Part shown: positions 7,449 through 17,698 of the stretch, piece by piece | Layout of the letters: each line of letters begins with the position of its first letter | How positions within the stretch are numbered: the first letter of the stretch is position 1 | The notes under the pieces: model-generated | What the model saw: only the letters and a program-made list of their open reading frames with translations | What the model was told of the DNA's origin: nothing | Databases searched by the model: none | Origin: Streptomyces antibioticus | GTDB taxonomy: Bacteria > Actinomycetota > Actinomycetes > Streptomycetales > Streptomycetaceae | Reading direction: 5' to 3' | NCBI RefSeq assembly: GCF_001514065.1 | Contig: NZ_KQ948426.1 | Location: 1 to 64,000, forward strand | Length of the DNA stretch: 64,000 nucleotides | Translations under genes and position numbers: made by a program

Positions 7449-7769
7449 TCAGCCGCAGCGGTCCGCGACGTAGCCGTCGCTGCCGGTCTGGACGTAGGCG
7501 TCCGAGACGTACTGGCCGTTGCTGACGTTGTCCCAGATGTTCGACGTGCCGTACGGACCCGAAACGTTCGTCCCCGGCGTCTGGCAGTAGATCGGCACCT
7601 TGGAACCCTCGGGCAGAACCCGCACGACGCTGTAGTTGGTGCCGGGGCCGTTGCGGACGTTGAGACGGACGCCCGGCGCGATCGAGTAGTAGCGGACCGA
7701 CGCCGTCGTCGCCGACAGGGCCTCGATCTCCTCGGCTCCCGTGGCCTCTTCCACACGGTCGACAGACAT
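7449..7769 (-). CDS. Small SH3b-domain protein
   Basis: A 106-aa protein with one bacterial SH3 domain. VRLNVRNGPGTNYSVVRVLPEGSKV is the usual SH3b entry, and QTPGTNVSGPYGTSNIWDNV is the later part. SH3b domains typically bind cell-wall peptides, and the many Streptomyces relatives are exported; here no clear signal peptide precedes the domain. GGGGGAGG sits seven bases before the ATG at 7769, which supports that start over upstream Met codons. It is divergent from the kinase gene and next to its own degraded paralogue. Confidence 0.72.
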   Translation of the reverse strand: MSVDRVEEATGAEEIEALSATTASVRYYSIAPGVRLNVRNGPGTNYSVVRVLPEGSKVPIYCQTPGTNVSGPYGTSNIWDNVSNGQYVSDAYVQTGSDGYVADRCG

Positions 7770-7952
7770 GAAAAAACCTCCCCCGTTGATCCCCATGCAT
7801 GCCATGGGGCCCCGTTGATTCCCCCGAATCACGCCACCAAACACCTGTGCGCAACTCGCGCACGGAGACTAGCAAGCCGCCTCTGTCTCGTACGAGTAAT
7901 CGACTAGGCTCCGTGCGTCGCGCGCGCGGACGAACAGCACGGGGGTGGTCCC

Positions 7953-10046
7953 ATGGCGCCACAGCGCAATACCGGAGCGGGCGCGGAAGCGGAACTTCCC
8001 GAGTACGCCGGTCATTACCGCCTGGAGTCCCGCCTCGGGTCCGGTGGGATGGGGGTCGTGCATCTCGCCCGGAGCACCTCGGGGATGAAGCTCGCGGTGA
8101 AGATCGTGCACGCCGAGTTCGCACGGGATCCCGAGTTCAGGGGACGGTTCCGGCAGGAGGTGGCCGCCGCGCGGAGGGTGAGCGGGGCGTTCACGGCGTC
8201 CGTCGTCGATGCCGATCCGGAGGCCGAGCGGCCCTGGATGGCCACCCTGTTCATCCCTGGCCCGACGCTGTCCGACCATGTGAAGCGGAACGGCCCCATG
8301 GACACGGCCCAGTTGCGCCGTCTGATGGCCGGGCTGGCGGAGGCGCTGCGGGACATCCACCGTGTCGGCGTGGTGCACCGTGATCTCAAGCCGAGCAATG
8401 TGCTGCTCGCCGACGACGGTCCGAAGGTCATCGACTTCGGCATTTCTCGGCCAAAGGACAGTGAACTGCGCACGGAGACCGGGAAGTTGATCGGCACTCC
8501 GCCCTTCATGGCGCCCGAGCAGTTCCGGCGGCCCCGCGCGGTGGGGCCCGCTGCCGACGTCTTCGCGCTCGGATCCGTGCTGGTGCACGCGGCGACCGGA
8601 CGCGGCCCGTTCGACTCCGACAGCCCGTATGTCGTCGCCTACCAGGTCGTACATGACGAGCCGGACCTGACCGGCGTACCGGAGAGCCTCGCACCGCTGG
8701 TGCTGCGCTGCCTCGCCAAGGAGCCCGAGGACCGGCCCACTCCCGACGAGTTGATGCGTGCGCTGCGATCGGTCGCGGCCTCGTACGACACGCAGGCCTT
8801 CATACCGGCGCAACGGGCCGCGGACGTACCGAAATCCGAACCCGCACCACCGCAACGCCGGCTCCGGAGACGCCCTGGCCGGAAGGCGGTCATCGCCGCC
8901 GCGAGCGTCCTCGGCGTGGCCGGCGTCCTTGCCTCGGTCCTGTTGCTCGGCGGAGGCGGAGGTGGCACGACGTCGGAGGGCGGCGGCTCACCCACGACCT
9001 CGGCCTCCCGGTTCACCGGCTGGGAGGCGAACCGGGTCCCCGACGGCGTCGGTGCCGCTCAGTGCTCGTACGGGGGACGGCAGTTGATCTGCGCACGCCC
9101 TGGCGCGGTCTTCGGCCTCGACCCGTCCGACGGCAGTGTGCTGTGGCGCCACCCGGTGGCCACGTCGAGCGCGAGCAGGCCGCCGGTCCTCGCAGGCGGG
9201 CTCGTGCAGCCGATGGCGGACGGGACCCGGCGCCTGGAAGCGCTGGACCCGGCGTCGGGCAAGGTCCGATGGCAGCGCAAGGTGCCCGCGCACAACGCGA
9301 TGCAGGCCGCCGGGGGCACGATCCTCCTCACCGGCCTCGACGGGACCGTCCACGCCGTGGACGCTGCGACGGGCGACCCGAGATGGAGCCACCGGATCCC
9401 GGGGCACCCCCTGCCGTCCTTCGCGTCGTTCGCCGGAGATCCGCTGGTGTACGCGACGAACCCCTCCGTCGACGCGTCGAAGACCCGGGTCACCGCCGTG
9501 GACCCGGCCACCGGCGCGGTGCGCTGGGACGTGCGGCTCGAGGGGTGGCTGACGCTGGTCGGTGATCACGACGGCTCCCTTTTCTTCCTCGCCGCCGACA
9601 AGGACTACGGCGACACGGACGCTGTCGTCCGCTACACACCGTCCACCAAGTCGACGCGCCGGGTGCCACTCCCGGTGGGGCGTGCCGACGCCCAGGCGGC
9701 CGTACGCGGAAACGTCGTCTACCTCCTCGGCTCGGGCGGCTCGCTCGAGGCCGTCGACATGACGGCGGGCAAGCGGCTGTGGCATCTCGAGACGGCCGTG
9801 AGTAGGGGCTCTGTTCCCGTCTCCGACGGGACGCGCGTGTTCTTCGTCGCCGCCGACGGCCGGCTGCTGGCCGTGGACGCGTACGAGGGGGACCTCGTCG
9901 GGCAGACCCCGGTGCGCATGAACGCGGCCTCGGGCCGGGTCGCCGGTGCTGTACCCAGCCCCTCGCTCGCCCAGGGCCACCTCTACGCCACCGCCCCCGA
10001 CGGCACCGTCTTCGCGGTCGACGCGCGCGACCCGTCCGCCTGGTAG
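7953..10046 (+). CDS. Ser/Thr protein kinase with C-terminal PQQ-type beta-propeller
   Basis: A 697-aa membrane kinase. The Hanks-type domain (about 20-275) has the glycine loop GSGGMG, catalytic Lys50, HRDLKPSN with Asp144, and DFG with Asp161. After a basic linker, one membrane span (about 312-330) leads to a Gly/Ser linker and an outside domain (about 350-697). That domain has repeated blocks such as VDAATGDPRWSHRIPG and VDPATGAVRWDVRLEG, typical of PQQ/YncE-like propellers. The extracellular ligand is unknown. Unlike PknB it has no PASTA repeats. ATG follows GGGGGTGG. Confidence 0.92.
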   Translation: MAPQRNTGAGAEAELPEYAGHYRLESRLGSGGMGVVHLARSTSGMKLAVKIVHAEFARDPEFRGRFRQEVAAARRVSGAFTASVVDADPEAERPWMATLFIPGPTLSDHVKRNGPMDTAQLRRLMAGLAEALRDIHRVGVVHRDLKPSNVLLADDGPKVIDFGISRPKDSELRTETGKLIGTPPFMAPEQFRRPRAVGPAADVFALGSVLVHAATGRGPFDSDSPYVVAYQVVHDEPDLTGVPESLAPLVLRCLAKEPEDRPTPDELMRALRSVAASYDTQAFIPAQRAADVPKSEPAPPQRRLRRRPGRKAVIAAASVLGVAGVLASVLLLGGGGGGTTSEGGGSPTTSASRFTGWEANRVPDGVGAAQCSYGGRQLICARPGAVFGLDPSDGSVLWRHPVATSSASRPPVLAGGLVQPMADGTRRLEALDPASGKVRWQRKVPAHNAMQAAGGTILLTGLDGTVHAVDAATGDPRWSHRIPGHPLPSFASFAGDPLVYATNPSVDASKTRVTAVDPATGAVRWDVRLEGWLTLVGDHDGSLFFLAADKDYGDTDAVVRYTPSTKSTRRVPLPVGRADAQAAVRGNVVYLLGSGGSLEAVDMTAGKRLWHLETAVSRGSVPVSDGTRVFFVAADGRLLAVDAYEGDLVGQTPVRMNAASGRVAGAVPSPSLAQGHLYATAPDGTVFAVDARDPSAW

Positions 10047-10055
10047 CAGCGGAAA

Positions 10056-10081
10056 GGGCCGCCCCCGAGAGGAGGCGGCCC
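10056..10081. terminator. Bidirectional terminator between kinase gene and ilvD
   Basis: GGGCCGCC (10056-10063) and GGCGGCCC (10074-10081) pair around a ten-base loop between two convergent genes. Confidence 0.65.
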
Positions 10082-10096
10082 CGTGGGTCAAAAGGT

Positions 10097-11950
10097 TCAG
10101 CCCAGCTTCGACACGTCCCGCACCGCGCCCTTGTCCGCGCTCGTCGCCATCGCCGCGTAGGCCTTCAGCGCCGCGGAGACCTTGCGCTCGCGGTTCTTCG
10201 GGACGTACGCCCCGCCCAGCGCCTGCTCGCGGCGGGCCAGTTCGGCGTCGTCGACCAGGAGGTCGATCGTGCGGCCCGGGATGTCGATGCGGATGCGGTC
10301 GCCGTCCTCGACGAGGGCGATCGTGCCGCCCGCGGCGGCCTCCGGGGAGGCGTGGCCGATGGACAGACCCGAGGTGCCGCCGGAGAAGCGGCCGTCGGTG
10401 ACGAGCGCGCAGGCCTTGCCGAGGCCGCGGCCCTTCAGGTACGAGGTCGGGTAGAGCATCTCCTGCATGCCCGGGCCGCCCTTGGGGCCCTCGTAGCGGA
10501 TGACCACCACGTCGCCCTCCTTGATCTCCTTCAGGAGGATCTTCTGGACGGCCTCCTCCTGGGACTCGCAGACGACCGCGGGGCCTTCGAAGGTCCAGAT
10601 GGACTCGTCGACGCCGGCCGTCTTCACGACGCAGCCGTCGACCGCCAGGTTGCCCTTGAGGACCGCCAGGCCGCCGTCCTTGGAGTACGCGTGCTCGGCG
10701 GACCGGATGCAGCCGCCCTCCGCGTCCTCGTCCAGGGCCTCCCAGCGCTCCGACTGGGAGAAGGCCTCGGCGGAGCGGACGCAGCCGGGGGCCGCGTGCC
10801 ACAGTTCCACCGCGTCGGCCGACGGGGAGCCGCCGCGGACGTCCCACGTCTTCAGCCAGTCCGCGAGCGACGGGCTGTGGACCGAGTGGACGTCCTCGTT
10901 GAGCAGGCCCGCGCGGTGCAGCTCGCCGAGCAGCGCCGGGATGCCGCCCGCGCGGTGCACGTCCTCCATGTAGTACGTGCGGTTCTTCGCGACGTTGGGG
11001 GCGACCTTCGCGAGGCAGGGGACCCGGCGGGAGACCGCGTCGATCTCGTTCAGGCCGAAGGGGACCTCCGCCTCCTGGGCGGCGGCCAGCAGGTGCAGGA
11101 TCGTGTTGGTCGAGCCGCCCATGGCGATGTCGAGCGCCATCGCGTTCTCGAAGGCCGCGAAGGAGGCGATCGAGCGCGGCAGGACCGTCTCGTCGTCCTG
11201 CTCGTAGTAGCGCCGGGTGATGTCCATGACCGTGCGGGCCGCGTCCTCGTACAGGCGGCGGCGGGCCGTGTGGGTGGCCAGGACCGAGCCGTTGCCGGGG
11301 AGGGAGAGGCCGATGGCCTCGGTCAGGCAGTTCATCGAGTTGGCGGTGAACATGCCGGAACAGGAGCCGCAGGTCGGACAGGCGTTCTCCTCGATACGGA
11401 GGATGTCCTCGTCCGAGATCTTGTCGTTCACGGCGTCGGAGATCGCGTCGACCAGGTCGAGCGTGCGGACCGTGCCGTCCACCAGGGTGGCGCGGCCGGA
11501 CTCCATCGGGCCGCCGGAGACGAAGACCGTCGGGATGTTCAGCCGCAGGGCCGCGTTGAGCATGCCCGGCGTGATCTTGTCGCAGTTGGAGATGCAGATC
11601 AGGGCGTCGGCGCAGTGGGCCTCGACCATGTACTCGACCGAGTCCGCGATCAGGTCGCGGGAGGGGAGGGAGTACAGCATGCCGCCGTGGCCCATCGCGA
11701 TGCCGTCGTCGACCGCGATGGTGTTGAACTCGCGCGGGATGCCGCCCGCCTCGCGGATCGCCTCGGAGACGATCCGGCCGACCGGCTGGAGGTGGGTGTG
11801 GCCCGGCACGAACTCGGTGAAGGAGTTCGCGACGGCGATGATCGGCTTGCGGCCGATGTCCGCACCGGGTACACCGGAGGCGCGCATAAGGGCGCGTGCG
11901 CCCGCCATGTTGCGGCCGTGGGTGACTGTGCGGGACCTCAGCTCGGGCAT
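10097..11950 (-). CDS. ilvD: Dihydroxy-acid dehydratase
   Basis: Iron-sulfur enzyme of 617 aa making the 2-oxo acid precursors of valine, leucine and isoleucine. Cluster and Mg-site motifs are present: [35 protein letters not shown], and the C-terminal [14 protein letters not shown]. The length fits the E. coli-type enzyme. It is monocistronic. About 75 bases upstream, GTCC (12023-12026) and GGAC (12035-12038) bracket GGAATGCG, a weak dyad that might be an operator for a branched-chain amino acid regulator; this is inference. Confidence 0.96.
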   Translation of the reverse strand: MPELRSRTVTHGRNMAGARALMRASGVPGADIGRKPIIAVANSFTEFVPGHTHLQPVGRIVSEAIREAGGIPREFNTIAVDDGIAMGHGGMLYSLPSRDLIADSVEYMVEAHCADALICISNCDKITPGMLNAALRLNIPTVFVSGGPMESGRATLVDGTVRTLDLVDAISDAVNDKISDEDILRIEENACPTCGSCSGMFTANSMNCLTEAIGLSLPGNGSVLATHTARRRLYEDAARTVMDITRRYYEQDDETVLPRSIASFAAFENAMALDIAMGGSTNTILHLLAAAQEAEVPFGLNEIDAVSRRVPCLAKVAPNVAKNRTYYMEDVHRAGGIPALLGELHRAGLLNEDVHSVHSPSLADWLKTWDVRGGSPSADAVELWHAAPGCVRSAEAFSQSERWEALDEDAEGGCIRSAEHAYSKDGGLAVLKGNLAVDGCVVKTAGVDESIWTFEGPAVVCESQEEAVQKILLKEIKEGDVVVIRYEGPKGGPGMQEMLYPTSYLKGRGLGKACALVTDGRFSGGTSGLSIGHASPEAAAGGTIALVEDGDRIRIDIPGRTIDLLVDDAELARREQALGGAYVPKNRERKVSAALKAYAAMATSADKGAVRDVSKLG

Positions 11951-12051
11951 CGTCGCTCGCTCCTTCAGACAGTTGTGGCTGCTATCGAGCGTACGCCGGT
12001 CATCCAGGGGGCGGGACGAGGTGTCCGGAATGCGGGACGCACATCTCGCGC

Positions 12052-12660
12052 TCAGGGCCCGGTCAGGTGTCCCTGCACCACCGGCGCCACCCGCGCGATG
12101 ATCTGCTCGACGTCCGCCGACGCCAGCGGCTCCACCTTGATCACGTACCGCAGCATCGCGATCCCGACCAGCTGTGCGGCCGCCAGCTCGGCGCGCAGCT
12201 CCGCGTCCGGGGCGTCGAGCTCGCCGGCGATGCGGCGCAGCAGCTGGGTGGAGACGAGGCGGCGGAAGACGGTGGCCGCGGCCTCGTTGTTCACCGCCGA
12301 GCGGACGATCGCGAGCAGCGGCGTGCGGGTCACCGGGTTCTCCCAGAGCCCGAAGATGACGTGGGTCATCCGCTCGCCGATGTCCTCCACCGGCCCTTCG
12401 AGCGCCGTGTCCTGCTCGGTCAGCGCCGGCGCGAAGGCCACCTCCACGGCCGCCTCGAAGACCTGCTCCTTGGTGCCGAAGTAGTGGTGGACCAGGGCCG
12501 AGTCGACCCCGGCGGCCTTCGCGATGCCGCGCACCGACGTCTTCTCGTACCCCCGCTCGGAGAACTCCTCGCGGGCGGCGGCCAGGATGCGGTCGCGGGT
12601 GTCGGCCGATTCCGTACGAGGAGGCCGGCCCCGCTTGCGTGCGGTGACGCCGTCGGTCAC
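12052..12660 (-). CDS. TetR-family transcriptional regulator
   Basis: A 202-aa regulator. The N-terminal helix-turn-helix is [51 protein letters not shown] with the classic TetR spacing; the C-terminal ligand domain resembles TetR_C_33-type members. Its start overlaps the stop of the upstream TIM-barrel gene (ATGA at 12657-12660), so the two are co-translated. The likely target is its own operon; the ligand is unknown. Confidence 0.88.
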   Translation of the reverse strand: MTDGVTARKRGRPPRTESADTRDRILAAAREEFSERGYEKTSVRGIAKAAGVDSALVHHYFGTKEQVFEAAVEVAFAPALTEQDTALEGPVEDIGERMTHVIFGLWENPVTRTPLLAIVRSAVNNEAAATVFRRLVSTQLLRRIAGELDAPDAELRAELAAAQLVGIAMLRYVIKVEPLASADVEQIIARVAPVVQGHLTGP

Positions 12661-13484
12661 GGCAGCCTCTGGGCCTTCACGGCCGACGCCAGATGGAGGC
12701 GGGTGAACGCCAGTGCCTCCGCGAGGTCGGCCTCACGTTCGGCGCTGGACATCGCCCGCCGGGTGTTGACCTCGATGACGACATGACCGTCGAAGCCGCT
12801 GAGGGCGAGACGTTCCAGCAGCTCGGCGCAGGGCTGGTTGCCGCGGCCGGGGACGAGGTGCTCGTCCTTCGCGGAGCCGCGCCCGTCGGCGAGGTGGACA
12901 TGGCCGAGGCGGTCGCCCATGCGGTCGACCATCTCCATCGCGTCGATGCGGGCCGTCGCGGAATGGCTGAGGTCGATCGTGAAGTGCCGGTAGTCCTCTT
13001 TGGTGACGTCCCAGTCGGGGGCGTACGCGAGCATCTCGCGGTCGCGGTAACGCCACGGGTACATGTTCTCGACGGCGAACCGCACGTCCGTCTCGCTCGC
13101 CATCCGCCAGATCCCCTCGACGAAGTCGCGGGCGTACTGCCGTTGCCAGCGGAAGGGAGGGTGGACGACGACGGTGCTCGCGCCGAGCTTCTCGGCGGCG
13201 GCCTGGGCGCGCTGGAGCTTGACCCAGGGGTCCGTCGACCACACGCGCTGCGTGATGAGCAGGCAGGGGGCGTGCACGGCGAGGATCGGGATCTGGTGGT
13301 AGTCGCTCAGTCTGCGCAGGGCTTCCATGTCCTGGCTGACGGGGTCGGTCCACACCATGACCTCGACGCCGTCGTAGCCGAGGCGTGCGGCGATCTCGAA
13401 GGCCGTCGCCGTCGACTCCGGGTACACGGAGGCCGTGGAGAGCGCCACCTTCGCGTCCGGGATCCGTACGACTGGTTCTGCCAC
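12657..13484 (-). CDS. Sugar phosphate isomerase/epimerase-type TIM barrel (AP endonuclease 2 superfamily)
   Basis: A 275-aa protein with the xylose-isomerase-like TIM-barrel layout. Metal-binding acidic and His residues appear in order: [42 protein letters not shown] and VVIEVNT. The substrate is unknown; members include inosose dehydratases, hydroxypyruvate isomerases and endonuclease IV-like proteins. It is the first gene of a two-gene unit with the TetR regulator. Confidence 0.78.
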   Translation of the reverse strand: MAEPVVRIPDAKVALSTASVYPESTATAFEIAARLGYDGVEVMVWTDPVSQDMEALRRLSDYHQIPILAVHAPCLLITQRVWSTDPWVKLQRAQAAAEKLGASTVVVHPPFRWQRQYARDFVEGIWRMASETDVRFAVENMYPWRYRDREMLAYAPDWDVTKEDYRHFTIDLSHSATARIDAMEMVDRMGDRLGHVHLADGRGSAKDEHLVPGRGNQPCAELLERLALSGFDGHVVIEVNTRRAMSSAEREADLAEALAFTRLHLASAVKAQRLP

Positions 13485-13561
13485 GTGGGTCAGCCTAAAG
13501 GGTTCGGTCGGGTGGATGCGGGGTGCCTATTCGCCGTTGTGGGGTACGCCACGGGCGGGCG

Positions 13562-14494
13562 TCACACCGAGCCCATGTGATCAAGTCGCCGCAGGATCAC
13601 GCCTTCCCGCAGCGCCCAGGGGCAGACCTCCAGGCTCTCCACCCCGAACAGGTCCATCGCGCCCTCCGCCACCAGCGCCCCCGCGAGCAGCTGGCCGGCC
13701 CGGCCCTCCGAGACTCCCGGGAGTTCGGAGCGCTGCGCCACCGTCATCCCCGCCAGCTGCGGCACCCACGCCTCCAGGGACTCCCGCTTCAGCTCGCGCT
13801 GGACGTAGAGGCCCTCGGCGGAGCGGGCGGCGCCGGCCAGCCGGGCCAGCTGCTTGAAGGTCTTGGAGGTGGCCACGACATGGTCGGGGGCGCCGAAGCG
13901 GCTGAACTCGCCGACCGTGCGGGCGATCTGGGCGCGGACATGACGTCGTAGGGCCCTTATCGCCTCCGGGTCCGGCGGGTCGCCCGGCAGCCAGCCCGCG
14001 GTGAGGCGGCCCGCGCCGAGCGGCAGCGAGACCGCCGCGTCGGGCTCCTCGTCGATGCCGTACGCGATCTCCAGGCTGCCGCCGCCGATGTCGAGGACGA
14101 GCAGCTTCCCGGCCGACCAGCCGAACCAGCGGCGGACCGCGAGGAAGGTGAGGCGGGCCTCTTCGGCGCCGGTGAGGACCTGGAGCTCGACGCCGGTCTC
14201 GGCGTGCACGCGCGCGAGGACGTCGTCGGCGTTGCTGGCCTCGCGCACGGCGGAGGTGGCGAACGGCAGGAGGTCCTCGACGCCCTTGTCCTCAGCGGCC
14301 TGGAGGGCTTCCTTGACGACCGCGATGAGTTTGTCGACCCCTTCGGGGCTGACGGCCCCGGCCTCGTCGAGGAGTTGGGCGAGGCGCAGCTCCACCTTGT
14401 GCGAGTGCGCGGGCAGCGGGCGCGCTCCAGGGTGTGCATCCACCACCAGGAGATGCACCGTGTTCGATCCCACGTCGAGGACACCGAGTCTCAT
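13562..14494 (-). CDS. Ppx/GppA-family exopolyphosphatase
   Basis: A 310-aa actin-fold phosphatase acting on polyphosphate or (p)ppGpp in the cytoplasm. The phosphate-1 loop is [15 protein letters not shown] at residues 4-18, and the phosphate-2 block is [16 protein letters not shown] around 139-154. The short length is the actinobacterial two-domain form without the C-terminal HD domain of E. coli Ppx. The ATG at 14494 is required, because motif I starts four residues later. It is divergent from the Cys-rich hypothetical gene. Confidence 0.9.
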   Translation of the reverse strand: MRLGVLDVGSNTVHLLVVDAHPGARPLPAHSHKVELRLAQLLDEAGAVSPEGVDKLIAVVKEALQAAEDKGVEDLLPFATSAVREASNADDVLARVHAETGVELQVLTGAEEARLTFLAVRRWFGWSAGKLLVLDIGGGSLEIAYGIDEEPDAAVSLPLGAGRLTAGWLPGDPPDPEAIRALRRHVRAQIARTVGEFSRFGAPDHVVATSKTFKQLARLAGAARSAEGLYVQRELKRESLEAWVPQLAGMTVAQRSELPGVSEGRAGQLLAGALVAEGAMDLFGVESLEVCPWALREGVILRRLDHMGSV

Positions 14495-14565
14495 GTACGG
14501 AACGCTACTGCCAGCCGAGCCGTGCGCCGTCCCCGGAGCCGTCCTGGGCGACTTACCCTGGACGC

Positions 14566-15504
14566 GTGCCAAAGACCAAAAAGGCGAAGAATGAGCAGGC
14601 CGCCACTGCCTCCAGCGCTTCTTCGCAGGCGAAGTCGCAGGTGAAGTCGTCGGAGAAGTCACCGGCGAAGTCGTCGGCAGCGTCGGCGGACTCCCAGAAG
14701 TCACAGCTGATGACCGAGGTGAAGTCGCCGAAGATGTCGAAGAAGGCCCGGGCAGCGGACGAGAAGGGGCTCGACTTCGCGCGCGCGTGGGTGGAGTTCC
14801 CGGATCCGGCGGACGACGAGCAGGTCTTCCGGTGCGATCTGACATGGCTGACCTCTCGCTGGAACTGCATCTTCGGCAGCGGCTGCCAGGGCATCCAGGC
14901 GGGCCGCGCGGACGACGGGTGCTGCACGCTGGGCGCCCACTTCTCCGACGAGGACGACGAGAAGCGGGTGGCCGGGCATGTGGCCAGGCTCACTCCGGAG
15001 ATCTGGCAGTTCCACGACGAGGGCCGGGAGCACGGCTGGGTCTCGGAGGACGAGGACGGCGACCGGCAGACCCGCCCCTACCAGGGCTCCTGCATCTTCC
15101 AGAACCGTCCCGGCTTCGCCGGTGGCGCGGGCTGCTCGCTGCACATCCTGGCCATAAAGGAGGGCCGCGAGCCGCTGGAGACCAAGCCGGACGTCTGCTG
15201 GCAGCTTCCGGTGCGGCGGACGTACGAGTGGATCGACCGGCCCGACGACACCCGGGTGCTTCAGGTGTCGATCGGTGAGTACGACCGGCGCGGCTGGGGT
15301 CCGGGCGGCCATGACCTGCACTGGTGGTGCACGTCGGCCACCTCGGCGCACGGCGCGGGCGACCCGGTGTACGTGTCCTACGGGCCGGAGCTGACCGAGC
15401 TGATGGGCAAGGCCGGCTACGACCGTCTGGTCGAGCTGTGCGAGGAGCGGCTGGCCTCGCAGCTGCCCCTGCTGGCACCGCATCCTGCGGATCCTGCGGG
15501 CTGA
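14566..15504 (+). CDS. Cys-rich hypothetical protein with Lys/Ser/Ala-rich N-terminus
   Basis: A 312-aa protein without a family I can name. The first 60 residues are low-complexity Lys/Ser/Ala. The rest is ordered and rich in Cys and Trp: [52 protein letters not shown] and HWWCTS. The spacing recalls Cys-cluster metal-binding proteins of the YkgJ type. GTG is chosen because TACCCT lies six bases before it, a leaderless -10 arrangement. No signal peptide or membrane span is seen. Confidence 0.65.
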   Translation: MPKTKKAKNEQAATASSASSQAKSQVKSSEKSPAKSSAASADSQKSQLMTEVKSPKMSKKARAADEKGLDFARAWVEFPDPADDEQVFRCDLTWLTSRWNCIFGSGCQGIQAGRADDGCCTLGAHFSDEDDEKRVAGHVARLTPEIWQFHDEGREHGWVSEDEDGDRQTRPYQGSCIFQNRPGFAGGAGCSLHILAIKEGREPLETKPDVCWQLPVRRTYEWIDRPDDTRVLQVSIGEYDRRGWGPGGHDLHWWCTSATSAHGAGDPVYVSYGPELTELMGKAGYDRLVELCEERLASQLPLLAPHPADPAG

Positions 15505-15546
15505 CCGGCCCATCGGCGACCGGTCGTCGGTCGGACCGTCCATCGG

Positions 15547-15789
15547 CGGTTGATCCACGACCGGGGCCTTCGACGGCTGGCCCACGGCCAGGTCCACGGG
15601 CGGCAGGCCTACAACCGGGCCCACGGACGGCTGGCCCACAACCGGGTCCTTCGACGGCTGGCCAACGGCCGGGCCCACAGGCGGCGGGCCTACAACCGGG
15701 CCCACGGGCGGCTGATCCACAACCGGGGCCACCGGCAACTCACCCGCGACCGGATCCATCGGCAACTCGCCCACGACCGGATCCATCGA
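15547..15789. repeat. Nine-unit 27-bp minisatellite between convergent genes
   Basis: Nine head-to-tail 27-bp units fill nearly the whole gap between the Cys-rich gene and the BACON-type gene. Units begin with CGG or CAA and share a core like CCACAACCGGG. Units 1-3 and 4-6 match in order (1 with 4, 2 with 5, 3 with 6), so a higher-order 81-bp duplication is visible; the last two units are near-identical. Because 27 is divisible by three, all six frames stay open across it, but none joins a supported gene. Confidence 0.85.
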
Positions 15790-15797
15790 CGGCCGGT

Positions 15798-17501
15798 CTA
15801 CGACGTCGACGGGCTCGGGTCGCCGCTGTCGCTGGGCGGCGGCGAGCTTCCCGGGTCCGACGGGGTCGGGTCGGTCGGGCTCGGGTCGGGCGACGAGGGT
15901 GGTGGGTCGCTCGGCGTCGGGTCCGTAGGGGCTGAGGTGGTGGGTGTCGGGTCGGGGTCGTGGGACGAGGGTGGCGGGTCCGCCGGGGTGCTGGGGTCGG
16001 TCGGGGTGGGCGCGGTGCCGTAGCCCTCGATGGAGACGACGGCGCCGGCCGGTGACACGGCCACCCGCGCGCTCCAGTAGCCGGACGGCTCTCGCAGATG
16101 GTCCACGTACACCTTGATCGTCAACGATTCGCCGGGGGCGAGGGTTCCCGCGGACTGGCTGAGGTAGAGCCAGGAGGCGCCGGTGGTCGCGGACCAGCGG
16201 ACCGGGGTCTCGCCGGTCGCGGTGAGGGTGATCAGCGTGGTGTCGCCGCTGTTGCCGGCCGCCACCTCCAGCTGGCCGGCGCCCTTCTTGCCGGCGCCCG
16301 CGACGCTGATGACCTCCACGGACACATCGGGTTTGTTGCCCTTGGCGAAGCGGTCGCCGGGCTGGGTGCTGGCGTTGCCCGCGTTCTCGTAGCCGTCCCC
16401 GACCGCCTCGCCGTCCAGGCCGTCCGGGCCGCGCGCCTCGCTGGCGGAGGCCGAGCGGCCCTCGCCGCCCTCGGCGGTGGGGGTGCCTCGGTAGGCGGCC
16501 CAGAGCGCCAGGACCGGGGCCGCGACGACGGTGGCGACGACGGTCGTGGTGACGGCACGCGCGCGGAGGCGGTCGCGACGGGCCGCGCGGTCCTTGGGGT
16601 CCATCGGGAAGCCGCGCCGGTCGAAGCGCGGCGCGGACGCACCCCGCGCGCGCGGGAAGTGCGCCATGGCGACGTGCAGGGTCGCGCGAGGCGCCTCCAG
16701 GACGGGCAGCTCCGAGGGGGTGACGCTGGCGCCGGGCCAGCGGCCGTTGATCGCGCGCTCGGCGGTACGGCGGCAGCGCGGGCAGTCGTCGACATGCCGG
16801 ACCAGCTCGCGGCGCACGGCCGTGCTGAGCACCAGCTGGTGGTCGCCGGTGAGGCGGGCGACGCCCGGGCAGGTGCCGGTCTCCACGACGGCGAGGGCCG
16901 CGCGGGTGCGCTCGACCTCGCAGGCGGCTGCCGCGAGCAGTTCACGGGCGGCGGCCGGGTCCATGCCGAGGACGGCGGCGACCTCGTGGGCGGCGAGGTG
17001 GTGGCGGACGGCGAGTTCGAGGGCCTCGCGCTGTTCCGGGGTGGTGCCGGCGGCCTCCGGCCAGGCGAGCAGGGCGAGTTCACGCCGGCGCTCCTCCTGG
17101 GCCTCCTCGGAGACGGGCGGGGCGGCCTTGCGGTCGGCGGTGTTCCGGTCGCCGGCGTGGCGGCCCGCCGCATGGGTGGCCTGACGTTTCTGCTTGGCCT
17201 CGGCCAGCTTGCGCAGACAGGCCCAGCGGGCGAGCGCGTAGAGCCAGGCCCGGCGGTCGCCCGCCGCGTCCGGGCCGCGGCGCTTCTCGGCGAGCGCGAG
17301 GACGTCACCGAGGGCGGCGGTGGCCGCGTCGTGGTCGCACAGCACCGAAAGGCAGTAGGTGAACAGGCCGTCCAGGTACGGCTCGTAGCGCGCGGGTGGC
17401 CGCTGCGCCAGTGTGCGCGCGGCACCGCGATCGCGCGCCTCCCGTTGCGCCCGATGTGCGCCGGTGGTGCGGGTCGAGGTCTCCGGACTGCTGCTCATCA
17501 C
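15798..17501 (-). CDS. Sigma-like N-domain / zinc-finger / membrane / BACON-type fusion protein
   Basis: A 567-aa protein. Residues about 35-230 resemble sigma-70 region 2/4 folds (CLSVLCDHDAATAALGDVLALAEKR, then EQREALELAVRHHLAAHEVAAVLGM). VRHVDDCPRCRRTAER is a zinc-finger, anti-sigma-like motif. One membrane span (about 316-336) is followed by an extracellular beta-sandwich (ETPVRWSATTGASWLYLSQSAGTLAPGES) typical of BACON domains, and a Pro/Thr/Asp/Ser tail of about 75 residues. It may be a one-protein envelope sensor. The first two codons are both ATG. Confidence 0.72.
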   Translation of the reverse strand: MMSSSPETSTRTTGAHRAQREARDRGAARTLAQRPPARYEPYLDGLFTYCLSVLCDHDAATAALGDVLALAEKRRGPDAAGDRRAWLYALARWACLRKLAEAKQKRQATHAAGRHAGDRNTADRKAAPPVSEEAQEERRRELALLAWPEAAGTTPEQREALELAVRHHLAAHEVAAVLGMDPAAARELLAAAACEVERTRAALAVVETGTCPGVARLTGDHQLVLSTAVRRELVRHVDDCPRCRRTAERAINGRWPGASVTPSELPVLEAPRATLHVAMAHFPRARGASAPRFDRRGFPMDPKDRAARRDRLRARAVTTTVVATVVAAPVLALWAAYRGTPTAEGGEGRSASASEARGPDGLDGEAVGDGYENAGNASTQPGDRFAKGNKPDVSVEVISVAGAGKKGAGQLEVAAGNSGDTTLITLTATGETPVRWSATTGASWLYLSQSAGTLAPGESLTIKVYVDHLREPSGYWSARVAVSPAGAVVSIEGYGTAPTPTDPSTPADPPPSSHDPDPTPTTSAPTDPTPSDPPPSSPDPSPTDPTPSDPGSSPPPSDSGDPSPSTS

Positions 17502-17698
17502 CCGTGGACCGTAGGACGCAGGCGATCGCCCCTTCTTCCACCTTGAGCACTTTTACTCCGTACGGGTGAAACGATCCCTCATAAGGGGACAGGAACGCCT
17601 TGTTCCGTGGCTTGTTCCTGACAGCGGTGGCCGGTTACCGACGGCTCGCACCGCCAGACGGCCGGTGCAACGCACTGAGTGTGATGCACGCCATCTTC

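Noticed and set aside
14701-15786. Long minus-strand frame through the minisatellite and the Cys-rich gene
   Set aside because: It is open because of the 27-bp period and high GC, has no credible start context and runs antisense to a better-supported gene.
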